Positions 1 through 11,597 of a stretch of DNA of 64,000 bases are shown piece by piece. The position numbers and the translations under genes are program-made. The DNA is taken from positions 1,302,001-1,366,000 of the forward strand of contig JAJEKV010000093.1 of NCBI GenBank assembly GCA_021234155.1. The letters run 5' to 3'. How positions within the stretch are numbered: position 1 is the stretch's first letter; each line of letters starts with the position of its first letter. The notes below the pieces were generated by a model. The model did not search any database. It was not told where the DNA came from and was given only the letters and a program-made list of their open reading frames with translations. Source of the stretch: Isoetes taiwanensis (Eukaryota; Streptophyta; Lycopodiopsida; Isoetales; Isoetaceae).

Positions 1-169
1 AGAAATATTCCTTAAATTATATATATATATATTTTTTTTGAGGGATAAAAAATAGACTTTATTTACTTTAAGGGAACGATACACAGCCACGTGGCAGGGA
101 TGCACCCATCTGCAATTCTGAGATGAGGATAGCTACTTGGCTCGTTCTTGAACTACTCACTTGGACGTC

Positions 170-1024
170 CTAGTGTAGACTTAGGTAGGTACCCCATATT
201 TCAACCTTTACTTCTTCTTCGCTCTCAAACACTAGCCTGAATTTTTTTAGCCTTTCAAGTATCGTATGTAGAAGCTGATTTGGTGATATGACCTCTTGAC
301 TCTCATTGAAGACTAAGGCATTTCTCCTTCTCCATATTGACCAGATTGTCCATGCTCTAGCTATATGGAAGGCCACCTTCTTCATGGTGCACCAATCTAG
401 GGGAAGGATACCCAACACCAGTTCCTTGGTACCTAACGGGTATTCAAAGCTGTCCAGGCTCCATGCCCATACTACTTGCAGCTTCTCACATTCCACCAGA
501 CAATGTTCAATGGATTCCTGTTCAGCCTCGCAAATGGGGCATAGTGGGCTGACTTTATTGTCCTATTTGGAGACTAGTTGATTGACCCTTGGAACCCTGT
601 GTATCACTTGCCAAAGAAAAGCGTTTATCCGTGGGGGCAGATATTTCTGCCATGCATCTTTCCAGATGTTTTTAAGGTTTTCCTCTGTGATCACTAGTTC
701 CCTAGTAGGTATTCGAAGTACACCCTTAGTCCTCAAGCTTCTGTAACTTGATTTCACAAACTTGTTAGGCTATATCGCGGGGTGCATAACCCATGGATTT
801 TGATCTCCTGTAGTTATAGTGTTTGGGAGTACTGTAGCCACACTTTTCCATATTATTTTGTCTGCGTCTTTTAAGGCAAAACAAACCTGAAATTCTGCCC
901 AACCGACAAATTGCTCTCCCTTGTACCACTGGGCACAGGAATCAATTCCACAATTTTTCCACCTCTTTACGATCCTTGCATCAGCCACCATACCTAAGGG
1001 GCCTTGTTTGTTGTGCAGTAGCAC
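170..1024 (-). pseudogene. LINE ORF2 C-terminal remnant (zf-RVT domain)
   Basis: The minus-strand reading from 1024 to the stop at 170 stays in one frame, interrupted by two in-frame TAG stops (near 767 and 563). It shows the plant LINE zf-RVT pattern: W-K-D-A-W then LPPRINAFLWQVIHRVPRVN, followed by the zinc-binding run CPICEAEQESIEHCLVEC at about 540-487 and then the WAW and WSIWRRRNALVFNE blocks. These match the tail of L1-type ORF2 proteins, downstream of the reverse transcriptase. Below 170 comes an A-rich 3' end on the minus strand (A-rich run and AT repeat near 20-60), as expected for a LINE tail. The RT part is missing, so this is 5'-truncated and not functional. Confidence 0.8.
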
Positions 1025-1599
1025 TGGTACCCACCATGGAGGAGACGTCTCTGCTTCCTTAAATTATAGTGCGATGCAAAATTTCATTGTGTTGTCAAAC
1101 CTGGTTACCTACAGTTAAACAACAAAAAATTAGCCAAGTTAGGGTAGGCAGAACTAACAGATAAGTAGTAGGTTATCTTGGGTTATCCCCTTCACCATGC
1201 ATAAGGAAACATGAGCATGCTAAATTTATAAAAGAACCATCAGATCTAGTCATTCAATAGTCTCCATCTAACTTTACTTCATTGTATGTAAGTATATAAT
1301 CATTTGTCTTACTCATTTACATGTATTTATTGATGGCCTTTTGCATTGCGCAAGTTCAAGAGAGTAACACAGTCAGATGTTTCGTGCTCTTTCTGCACCT
1401 TTCAGATATATTTAGTAAACAAAATAGTCATTCGTCATACTCTCCAACAGGAGTTTACATCTCTGCCTTATAATATTATTAAGCTACATATTCTAAACGA
1501 GGTGTGCCCTGTACTACCTCGATCGTCAGATCCGTCCATCCTATGGCCCAAACTATCTGGTTGAGGCCTCACGGGTGCCTCTGTTTCACTTATGGTCAT

Positions 1600-1800
1600 T
1601 TATGATTGGGGGCGCCTGATTTTGAGATATGAAATACGAACGAGTTCACCTAAGGTTTTGATGGAATATGGAACCTCTATATGGCTTCGCCTAAGGTTTT
1701 AGAGTATGAAGTACGAGGGCTCGAACCTCTACCAAAATAACTCAAATGTCCTAATAAAACTGCTTTGATCAATATAACCAATGAGCTAACGTGATTATTT
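1600..1800 (-). mobile_element. tRNA-derived SINE-like element
   Basis: On the minus strand a perfect Pol III A box TAGCTCATTGG (complement of 1778-1788) is followed about 50 bases later by a B box GGTTCGAGCCC (complement of 1717-1727). Both fit the tRNA internal promoter consensus (TRGYNNANNGG; GWTCRANNC), and the sequence between and around them does not fold as a full tRNA. This is the head structure of a tRNA-derived SINE. The body would run toward lower coordinates through the repeated CCTAAGGTTTTGATGG-like words near 1650-1700; its 3' end is not clear. Boundaries are estimates. Confidence 0.5.
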
Positions 1801-2450
1801 TTTATCTTCAATCTATGTTTTTTTTTTATAACAACTCATTCAATTGTTTTAGGGATATGGTCTATGGTTTTAGGAATTGTCATTTTCACATCCATATCAA
1901 ATCCCCTTGGAATCCCCTACTATTGTGCTATATATTCTTAGTGTAAGCACATAGAATCATTTATGCTACACTGCACCGAAGCTCTACTAGATGTAACTTA
2001 TCTTTTAGCATGTATTACCCACTTTATACATTTCATAAACAACTTACTATTGAAATTGCATTTCCGTCACTTAGATTTTATTACATATCTGCAAATAAAT
2101 AATCTTAAATAGAACCTGATTGTTCTGCGCTCCAGAGATAACCAATCGAATTTGAAGCATTATTGTTGTACTCTTTGCCCAGCATTTGTGAGACGGACCC
2201 AGCCCCCTTGGCCTGGGCCGTCGACCGCGTTACAACCTAAACACACTTAAACAAGATAACCTAACTATCGTACAATACGAATGATATCAAAACTGCGAAA
2301 TCTCCATATCATATTCATAAGGTTCCAAAATACAACAACTCAGGCACACATATTACAAAGATCCCATCACACCATAGGATATCACATAACACATAGTCTC
2401 GTAGCTGATACAAAAGATAACAACAGACTGTACAACAAAACCAAGCAGGT

Positions 2451-2723
2451 TCACTCGGATCTTCCATCCGAGGTGACCGAAGAGGACCCAATAGACCCAG
2501 ACTCTTCTGAAGGCTCATCTCCAGATTCTCCGTCCAAGAGGTCAACCCTGGGTTGCCTCTGCTCATAATAAATTTGTCTGAAGAGATCAGTCAGCCGCTC
2601 ATAGATTCGATGTTTGGACACCAATTCTGGCTCATCCCAAGTCTCCCGGAACCACCACGTTACGAAGGAATCTAGGTGTAGCGTGATGCTTGGTTCACAC
2701 GGACGTGCCATCTTTAGTAACAT
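2451..2723 (-). CDS. Unidentified acidic ORF
   Basis: A 90-codon minus-strand ORF. Its first half is rich in W, F, H and R (TWWFRETWDEPELVSKHRIY) and its tail is acidic and serine-rich (DEPSEESGSIGSSSVTSDGR). The balance of a structured half and an acidic tail looks like the end of a real protein, but I recognise no family. It may be the last exon of a longer gene or a transposon ORF. The right-copy counterpart (52070-52325) is broken by several small indels at CAG and CTG sites. No splice signal or promoter could be assigned. Confidence 0.3.
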   Translation of the reverse strand: MLLKMARPCEPSITLHLDSFVTWWFRETWDEPELVSKHRIYERLTDLFRQIYYEQRQPRVDLLDGESGDEPSEESGSIGSSSVTSDGRSE

Positions 2724-2818
2724 ACAGCAAGCAAGAAGGGGTTAGTCCACAGGGACTAAGTGGGGAACACTAGGGTAGGGAACCAGAACTATATCAATCA
2801 TGAAATATTAATCTACAT

Positions 2819-3325
2819 CAATGTTGTCCCAAACGTTTTGTACGTATGTAAAAAATATGTATGCATACGTTTTTTACAAGTATGTATCAATACAAACGTA
2901 TTTTACAAAAACTTTTTTTTTCTCTCTTTTTTTTTTTGGTAAATCAGAAATCTACCTCCTTGATGAGCCTATTATTTGCCTATATGTGGAGGATGCTATC
3001 CAAGATCATTGTGAGGTGGCTAAGAAGCATTCAAGGAAGCAAGCAAGACAACCGAACATGATTTGGGGTCTTCACCTTGTCATCTCAGGCCATGATCGTC
3101 TACTCCATCCGAGCGGCGTTTAGGGCAACAGAGAAACGTATGAATGGAAGAAAAAAGAAGACTTACCTAAGATATTAACAAATATAATATGTTATATTAA
3201 AAAAAAAGCAAGGATAAAAAAACTACTAAATTTTTGACCAACGTTTTTATCATACATACGTATAATACGTTTGTTTCGAAAAATACGTTTGGTATATGTA
3301 AAATACGCGTATTTATACAACACTG
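2819..3325. mobile_element. hAT-type MITE with 8-bp target duplication
   Basis: The element begins CAATGTTGT and ends ACAACACTG, so the termini are inverted repeats with one mismatch in nine. It is flanked by a perfect 8-bp direct repeat ATCTACAT at 2811-2818 and 3326-3333. An 8-bp duplication with CAGTG-like ends is typical of hAT transposons. Subterminal regions on both sides are packed with TACGT and ACGTATG words in opposite orientation, a usual place for transposase binding. The 507-bp length and lack of a transposase ORF make it non-autonomous. The short ORFs inside are taken as chance. Confidence 0.8.
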
Positions 3326-3333
3326 ATCTACAT

Positions 3334-4318
3334 TCAATATATGACAAGAGAAACTTACCTCGCTCCATGTTTCCTGCAAAGGTTAGATGACAAAGCTCAA
3401 ATCATCTCAAGTCATGTCTAGGATCTCTGATCCAATCCAACGTTCCCCTTGGGTCGCGACCCCAAGGAGACATATTCCAAATCCCTGTACGTACATGCCG
3501 TTTAACAAGGGGGCTCTTCCCTTGGCCTCATCCGTCTAGCCCTCCCACTCTGGCCACGGATGCGGAGTCACACGGCCACCCCACCCCTCCGAAGATGGGC
3601 TGTTCAATGCAATGCCAAATGCCACAACTTTCATCAAGAATATTCACAAGAGAAAAATACCATCCAGGACCTCTACAAGGTAAGCCATACCACATACACA
3701 GCAATGTAAAATATATATCACTCATGTTCCAGGCATTTCCATGTTATAGCATCCACACATGTCTCAACTGTCTCAACTATTATAATAATCACTAGCATTC
3801 TAATTTAGAGCACCAAGACAAATAATGCAACAAGAGTTAACAATCTAGCAAAACATAAATCCAAGCATGATAACATCGTTTCTTTTCTTCTTGCAAAAAA
3901 TGTCCGGGAAAAACATGCGTTAACATTAGAATGCATGGCTTGCTGCCACGTGGGCATCCCTATTGGACATAATAGATTATATATGTGTAGATAATCTTTC
4001 AATACCATGTAAAGAAATAATATTTGTTTGTCACATTACTAAATTGCATTGATGAACTATATTGTATAACTAGACATGGTTTGTCTAAGACATGGTATGG
4101 CCCACATACCGGTATTGATTTCAAGAGTTAGTTTTCACTAAATAATCATTAGAAAAAAATTATATTGATTGGTTTTGGGGGCCTTGTGTGCGAATGTGGA
4201 CTTACCCCTAGGGTCACTTTGCTCCAAGTCATTCAAGTGGCAAAGAAAAACCAGGCCTCGACTCCATACAAAAGCGGGTGTGGTGTGGTGGGCCCAATCA
4301 TAAAGCTCCACCTTATGC
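3334..4318. other. Spacer, no gene recognised
   Basis: Between the MITE and the RT remnant I see only AT-rich DNA and short ORFs with no family resemblance. The same spacer is at 52946-53960. Confidence 0.5.
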
Positions 4319-5632
4319 CTATTGTTTTGCATTGCTTAGAGTGTCTTCCAACTTCTTTGCAGCTCTGGCCAGAATGGAATTATCGAGTTCATGGCGGGCG
4401 GAATTCCACCCCAAATATTTGTAAGTGGGTACCACTTCAACATTTTGGCCATGATAAGTGAGGGTTGGGGCCCTTGGTTGGCGTGCAGATGATATGAGGA
4501 CCACCTTGGTCTTGGCCAAGTTGACGTGCATGTTAGGAGGTCCACATCATTAGCATAGATCAGTTGTCTGGTGATCTGGTGTAGAAGTTGAGCCCCATTA
4601 CCCCCATTGTCAACGAGCCATCTTGCCAACTGATAGGCCAAACAACGTAGGAGAGAGAGGGCATCCCCGGCGGGCTCCGATGCTGCTCTTGAATGGTTGG
4701 CCCGCTGGTTGCAGCCGGCCTAAGCATATCTCATATAACTTGTACACCCCGTTTTGCAGTTCCGCAGGGATGTCTGGCTATTGCAATCTTGTCCTGCAGC
4801 TTTCCCCAAGGCACAGTGTCAAAAGCCTTGGTGAAGTCTACGAAGTAGCAATACAAATCTTGTCGACGATTCATGCTGTCCTCAACCAGAGTCCACATCG
4901 TGCAGATGTGATCAATGGTTGAGTATCTCATTTGAATCCTACCTATATGAGTGCTCGCACCTCTATTGCCTCTACCCATCTTGTCAATTGCTTCTCAAGG
5001 ATCCTATCGAGGAGCTTTGCAAACACTGTGCTGATCATGATGGTAGGTGGTGGCGGGCGGTGCGGGTCTCCTGCCTTGTAGATTGGGACAATCCTACTAG
5101 TGGTCCACTGGGGGGCCGGGGAGGGGGGGGGGACCTTTTTGCAATGCATTGACGAACATGGCAATTAGTATCAGTGCCATGGATGGTCCTGCCCACTTGA
5201 GTAACTCCGCCTGCATGTTGTCTAAGTTTGGTGCTCTTCCATTGGCTAGACGCTGCAGCCCCTGCGCTACCTCCGCCTCTGTGATTTTCAGCACTGGACC
5301 TTGCTGGGGGGATAATGTTGTCCGTGCAGCCTCAGGATTGTAGAGCTACTATAGATATTGCCCCACAGCTCGGGAGTGATGTTTCCTGTGGCGCACTGGC
5401 CTCCTGAGCACTCTTTGCCAGAAGGTCCTGGGATGATGTTCCAGGAGGAAGAACATTTTCTGTTGATGGGCCACAATGTACCTGGCCTTTCTAGCCTTAA
5501 GGAAAGTGCAGTATTGTCGGACCGCATCTGGGCGTAGAGCAGATTTGTGACTTGGTAGAGCCAGCATTTGTGTTCCTTGAACTCAACATCAAACTGGTTT
5601 TGGTTTGGGGGGTCGTGGCTCAGAGAACAAGG
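4319..5632 (-). pseudogene. Non-LTR reverse transcriptase remnant (second LINE family)
   Basis: Minus-strand fragments give RT blocks in the right order: EEVAQGLQRLANGRAPN-like helix (5294-5097), IVPIYKAGDP and TIMIS (about 5098-5035), the catalytic-D block FVDFTKAFDTVPWGKL (about 4845-4798), a GCPLS block, then YANDVDLLT (about 4557-4531) and VNLAKTK with YLGVEF-type blocks (4528-4400). The second active-site motif reads Y-A-N-D (Asn codon at 4549-4551) where active enzymes have Y/F-A-D-D. The NYR block is corrupted here but intact in the right copy (54660-54690). The endonuclease and C-terminal parts are missing. It differs from the LINE at 170-1024; the clade is not assigned. Confidence 0.8.
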
Positions 5633-7341
5633 TTGATTCAAAGAGGATCAGGATTGAATTCAGATAAATTGTCTTTTACTATCTAGGAAGATCAAGAGGT
5701 CTCTGGAGATCCAATACAAATACAAGGAGAGCAGAATAAGCCCTATGTAGGTCTAACACAAGGAGAACACAATAAGCCCCAAGGGTTTTCAAGATAAAAC
5801 TTTATAGTTTTAAGACTTATTGATGAATGTGCACTTATCGCCAGACATACCTGGGTTCATTGACATAGAATCTCTATAATATAAGATGCTAATATCATCG
5901 CTAGTACAAACATCTACAAGAGCACATTTAGTAGCTGATTAGGTGTAATCAAATTGACATATTTTGCTATGATAGTCCAAAGACTGGACAACTTTTAAGA
6001 GTATTCATGTGGACTACAAAGTAGTGTTGAATTATCATGTGCTTCATAATATCAAGGCATTAGCATCCCAACATTTAATTAAAAAAGCAAACATCTAAGT
6101 TTTGTTTCTAGCGAGTGCTATTATACGCATGCATGATTATTATATGCATGCATGATCCTGAACATTCCATTTGGAGGTGACAAAAATGGTTTCTTGGCAC
6201 TTTACCTGCGCCGGCGGCTTTGGCAACAATAGAGAGAGGAGGCTGCCCTTCTCTCTCTTTGTCCGGCACTGCTACAATCATTCTTGCAATTTCGAAATCA
6301 TGGATGCTAGTGGGTTTTGCCAGTGACTTAGGAGGTTCTTTTTACCAAAGATTTTGCCGACTTTGATTCGAAGCAGCTTCAAGGCGATCTTTTTGTTTCA
6401 GGCTGGTGAGCCACTAACGTGGCCTTTTGTTCTAACCCTTTCAACAAGAATGATGATTTTGCTACAACAAATCACATTGAAAGGGCGCATAGCCTATAAG
6501 ATGGAGCAAAAATGGCTTGAATTAGAAAAAGTTGTTTTGGTTTTTGTAAGCAGTCTTTCCAGTTGGAACTTTTGATCAGATCCCCTCCTCTTACTCTTTC
6601 TTGCTAGCCAAAAGATTTAGGGATGATTTCTTGAAAGGAGGCAGAGTAAGTTCTGGATCATAATTCTACAGTTTTAAAATCGGATTTGCCGAGCTAGGGA
6701 TCGTTGTGTCTCTAGCATATTGCAGGTTGGCTAATGGCATATCTTGACAATGCAACGCCTCCTTTTAATCTCATATTTGGTAGCAAAGTTGAAGAACTTG
6801 ATCATAGTTTGAAGCATATTGGCTTCTCTGAGCAATTTCGTTGGAAAAGATAATTCCATATTCATCCTAATTGAAACTAAGGTAATTTCAAAATTGCAAA
6901 CTAAGTCTATACTAAGGTATATAAAAAGTTCTTCCGATCAGATCAATACAAAGTTCTTACCTTTGGAAAAAAACATTTCATTTACTAGTTTCTTTCCTAG
7001 TTGGATTACAATGTTCCTACTCCTAGGAATGGCAAATTCGTATGTTTCTCAAGTTCAACTAATTGGGTTACATTTTTCCTCTGGAACTTTCTCGATGATA
7101 ATAAAGTATTGGTGTTTAACTACATCCCCTTCCCCCCCCAAAAGCCCCAAAATCCTAATTGAAACTAAGGTAATTTCAATTGCAAACTAAGTCTATACTA
7201 AGGTAAAGTTAGGTTGATAATAAATACAAAAAGTTCTTCTGATCTGATCAATACAATAAGTTCTTACCTTCGGATAAAGACATTTCATTTACTAGTTTCT
7301 TTACTAGTTGGATTACAATAGGAATGGCAAATTCCACAATG

Positions 7342-7833
7342 CCTTATAACGAACATGGCAATTAGTATCGGTGCCATGGATGGTCACTAACCCACTTGAG
7401 TAACTCACTTTTGCATGTTGTCTAGGTTTGGTGCTTTTCCAAAAAGCCCCTACGCTACCTCTGCCTCTGTGATTTTCGACCTTTGGACCACTTTGGGGGT
7501 AATGTTGTCCGTGCACCCTTAGGATTATATAGCTACTATAGATATTGCCCAATTTCGGGGGTGATGTTTCTGTAGGAAGCCTGAGGCCTCATGAGCACTC
7601 TTAGCGGAAAGGTCACGGGATGATGTTCGGGAGGAAGAACATTTTTTTGATGGGCCACAATGTACCGGCCTTTCTAGCCTTAAGGAAAGTCCTTGGCATC
7701 GGGCATAGAAGCGGATTCTGTGAATTGGTGCAGCCGGCATTTGTGTTCCTTGAACTCAACATCAAACCACTGGGTTTTGGGGGGGGGAGGGGGGGGGCGA
7801 GGGGTGAGGGAGGTCATGGCTCCAGGAAGAAGG
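7342..7833 (-). pseudogene. Second partial copy of the RT remnant inside tandem unit 1
   Basis: This piece repeats the part of the RT remnant at about 5150-5632 (same ACGAACATGGCAATTAGTAT start and same G-rich end). It joins unit 1 after GGAATGGCAAATTC, where the neighbouring GCAAAT/GCAAT words suggest a microhomology junction. It is more decayed than the first copy. Confidence 0.75.
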
Positions 7834-10800
7834 TTGATTCAAAGAGGATCATGATTGAATTCGGATAAATTGTCTTTTACTATCCATGAAGATCCACGAG
7901 GTCTCACGGAGATCAATACAAATACAAGGAGGCGAGAATAAGCCCTATGTAGGTCTAGCACAAGGAGAGCACAATAAGCCCCAAAGGGTTTTCAAGATAA
8001 AACTTTATAGTTTAAGACTTATTGATGAATGTGCACATGTCAATTTATTCCGCCGGGGCATACACAGGTTCATTGACATAGAATCTCTATAGTATAAGAT
8101 GCTAACATCATCGCTAGTCTGCAAAGACATCTACAAGAGCACATTTAGTAGCTGATTAGGTGTAATCAAATTGACATATTTTGCTATGATAGTCCATAAA
8201 TTTGGACAACTTTTAAGAGTATTCATGTGGACTACAAAGTAGTGTTGAATTATCATGTGCTTCATAATATCAAGGCATTAGCATCCCAACATTTTATTAA
8301 AAAGCAAACATCTAAGTTTTGTTTCTAGCGAGTGCTATTATCGCATGCATGATTATTATGCATGCATGATCTGAACATTCCATTTAGAGGTGAAAAAAAT
8401 GGTTTCTTGGCACTTGCACTGCGCCCTTTACTTTGGCAACAATAACAGGAGAGGCTGCCCTCTCTCTCTTTGTCGCTTCTTCTGCTCTGATCCTCTTGCA
8501 ATTTCGAAGTCATGCTTGGATGTTAGTGGGTTTTTGCCGGTGATTAGGAGGTTCTTTTCTCCAAAGATTTTGCCGACTTTGATTGAAGCGACTTCAAAGG
8601 CGATCTTTTTGTTTAATTTGGTAAGCCACTAACGTGGCCTTTTGTTCTAATCCTTTCAACAAGAATGATGATTTTGCTACAACAAATCACATTGAAAAGG
8701 CGGCCCTATAAGATGGAGCAAAAATGAAGTGCGAATTAGAAAGATGTTGTTTTGGTTTTGTAGCGATCTTTCGGTTGGAACTTTTGATCAGATCCCTCCT
8801 CTTACTCTTTCTTGCTAGCCAAAAGATTTAGGGATGATTTCTTGGAAGGAAGCGGTAAGTTCTAGATCATAATTCTCTGAGTTTTAAAATAGGATTTCTT
8901 AGGAGCTAATTTGTGTCTCTAGCTTATTGCGGGTTGGCTAATGGCGTATCCTTGACAATGCAAGCGCCTCCTTTTAATCTCATATTTGGTAGCAAAGTTG
9001 GAATTTGATCATAGTTTGAAGCATATTGGCTTCTCTAAGGCAATTTCATTGGAAAAGATAATTCGGTATTCATCTAATTGAAACTAAGGTAATTTCAATT
9101 GCAAACTAAGTCTATACTAAGGTAAAGTTAGGATGATAATAAATGGAAAAAAGCTCATTTTCGATCGGATCAATACAAAAAGTTCTTACCTTGAAAAAAA
9201 CATTTCATTTTACTAGTTTCTTACTAGTTGGATTACAATGTTCCTACTCCTAGGAATAGCAAATTAGGTATGTTTCTCAAGTTCAACTAAAAGCGAGTTT
9301 ACTTTTAAGAATATGCATAATGATAAATTTAAGGAGCTCGGGGAACAGCTCAAATCGAGTAGCATTTTTCCTCTGGAACTTTCTCGATGATAATAAAATA
9401 TTGGTGTTTAACATCATCCCCCCAAAAAAAAAAAAAAATCCTAATTGAAACTAGCGTAATTTCAATTGCAAACTAAGTCCACTAAGTCTATACTAAGGTA
9501 AAGTTAGGTTGATAATAAATACAAAAACTTCTTCCGAACTGATCAATACAAAAAGTTCTTACCGTCGGAAAAGAAACATCTCATTTACTAGTTACTTTAC
9601 TAGTTGGATTACAATAGAATGGCAAATGTATTATGTTTCTCAAGTTCAACTAGTTGGGTTACATTTTCCTCAACTCAACATGTGCTCTGGAACTTCCTCG
9701 ATGATAATAAAGTATTGGTGTTGATTCAAAGAGGATCATGATTGAATTCAGATAAATTGTCTTTTACTATCCATGAAGATCACGAGGTCTCTGGAGATCA
9801 ATACAAATACAAGGAGGGCGAGGAATAAGCCCTATGTAGGTCTAGCATAAAGGGAGAGCACAATAAGCCCCAAGGGTTTTCAAGATAAAACTTTATAGTT
9901 TAAGACTTATTGATGAATGTGCACATGTCAATTTGTTTCTGCCGAGGGCATACACAGGTTCATTGACATAGAATCTCTATAGTATAAGATGCTAACATCA
10001 TAAGCTAGTCTGAGACATCTACAAGAGCACATTTAGTAGCTGATTAGGTGTAATCAAATTGACATATTTTGCTATGATAGTCCATATTTGGACAACTTTT
10101 AAGAGTATTCATGTGGACTACAAAGTAGTGTTGAATTATCATGTGCTTCATAATATCAAGGCATTAGCATCCCAACATTTTATTAAAAAGCAAACATCTA
10201 AGTTTTGTTTCTAGCGAGTGCTATTATCGCATGCATGATTATTATGCATGCATGATCTGAACATTCCATTTAGAGGTGAAAAAAAATGGTTTCTTGGCCT
10301 TACTGCTTGTAGGCGGCTTTAGCAACAATAGAGAGAGGCTGCCCTTCTCTCTCTCTGTAAAACCTTTACTTCTGATCACTCTTGCAATTTGAAGTCATGC
10401 TTGGATGTTAGTGGGTTTTCTTGGGTGATTAGGAGGTTCTTTTCTCCAAAGATTTTGCCGACTTTGATTGCAAGCGACTTCAAAGGCGATCTTTTTGTTT
10501 GTTTGGTAAGCCACTAACGTGGCCTTTTGTTCTAATCCTTTCAACAAGAATGATGATTTTGCTACAACAAATCACATTGAAAGAATGGCCTATAAGATGG
10601 AGCAAAAATGAAGTCACGAATTAGAAAGATGTTGTTTTGGTTTTGTGTGATCTTTCGGTTGGAACTTTTGATCAGATCCCCTCCTCTTACTCTTTCTTGC
10701 TAGCCAAAAGATTTAGGGATGATTTCTTGGAAGGAGGCAGAGTAAGTTCTAGATCATAATTCTCTGAGTTTAAAATAGGATTTCTTAGGAGCTAGGGATC

Positions 10801-10964
10801 GCTGTGTCTCTAGCTTATTGCAGGTTGGCTAATGGCGTATCCCGACAATGCAACACCTCCTTTTAATCTCATATTTGGTAGCAAAGTTGCAGAATTTGAT
10901 CATAGTTTGAAGCATATTGGCTTCTCTGAGCAATTTCATTGGAAAAGATAATTCCGTATTCATC

Positions 10965-11597
10965 CTAATTGAAACTAAGGTAATTTCAATTGCAAACTAA
11001 GTCTATACTAAGGTAAAGTTAGGATGATAATAAATACAAAAAGCTCTTTCGATCAGATCAATACAAAAAGTTCTTACCTTCGAAAAAAACGTTTCATTTA
11101 CTAGTTTCTTACTAGTTGGATTACAATGTTCCTACTCCTAGGAATGGCAAATTCGTATGTTTCTCAAGTTCAACTAAAACGAGTTTACTTTTAAGAATAT
11201 GCATAATGATAAATTTAAGGAGCTCAAGGAACAGCTCAAATCGAGTAGCATTTTTCCTCTGGAACTTTCTCGATGATAATAAAATATTGGTGTTTAACAT
11301 CATCCCCAAAAAAAAAAAAAATCCTAATTGAAACTAGCGTAATTTCAATTTACAAACTAAGTCCACTAAGTCTATACTAAGGTAAAGTTAGGTTGATAAT
11401 AAATACAAAAACTTCTTAGAAAGTGATCAATACAAAAAGTTCTTCACGAGTGGAGGAAAAGAAACATCTCATTTACTAGTTACTTTACTAGTTGGATTAC
11501 AATAGGAATGGCAAATTCGTATGTTTCTCAAGTTCAACTAGTTGGGTTACATTTTTCCTCTGTGCTCTGGAACTTCCTTGATGATAATAAAGTATTG
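10965..11597 (+). repeat. Pair of ~360-bp sub-repeats, example from unit 3
   Basis: Two direct sub-repeats start at about 10965 and 11324. Each runs AATTGAAACTA, AATTTCAATTGCAAACTAAG, TCTATACTAAGGTAAAGTTAGG, GATAATAAATACAAAAA, CATTTACTAGTTTCTTACTA, then AGTTCAACTA and ATGATAATAAA. Equivalent pairs start at 6868/7156 and 9075/9440, with matching pairs in the right segment. The pair in unit 1 is the shortest. Confidence 0.85.
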
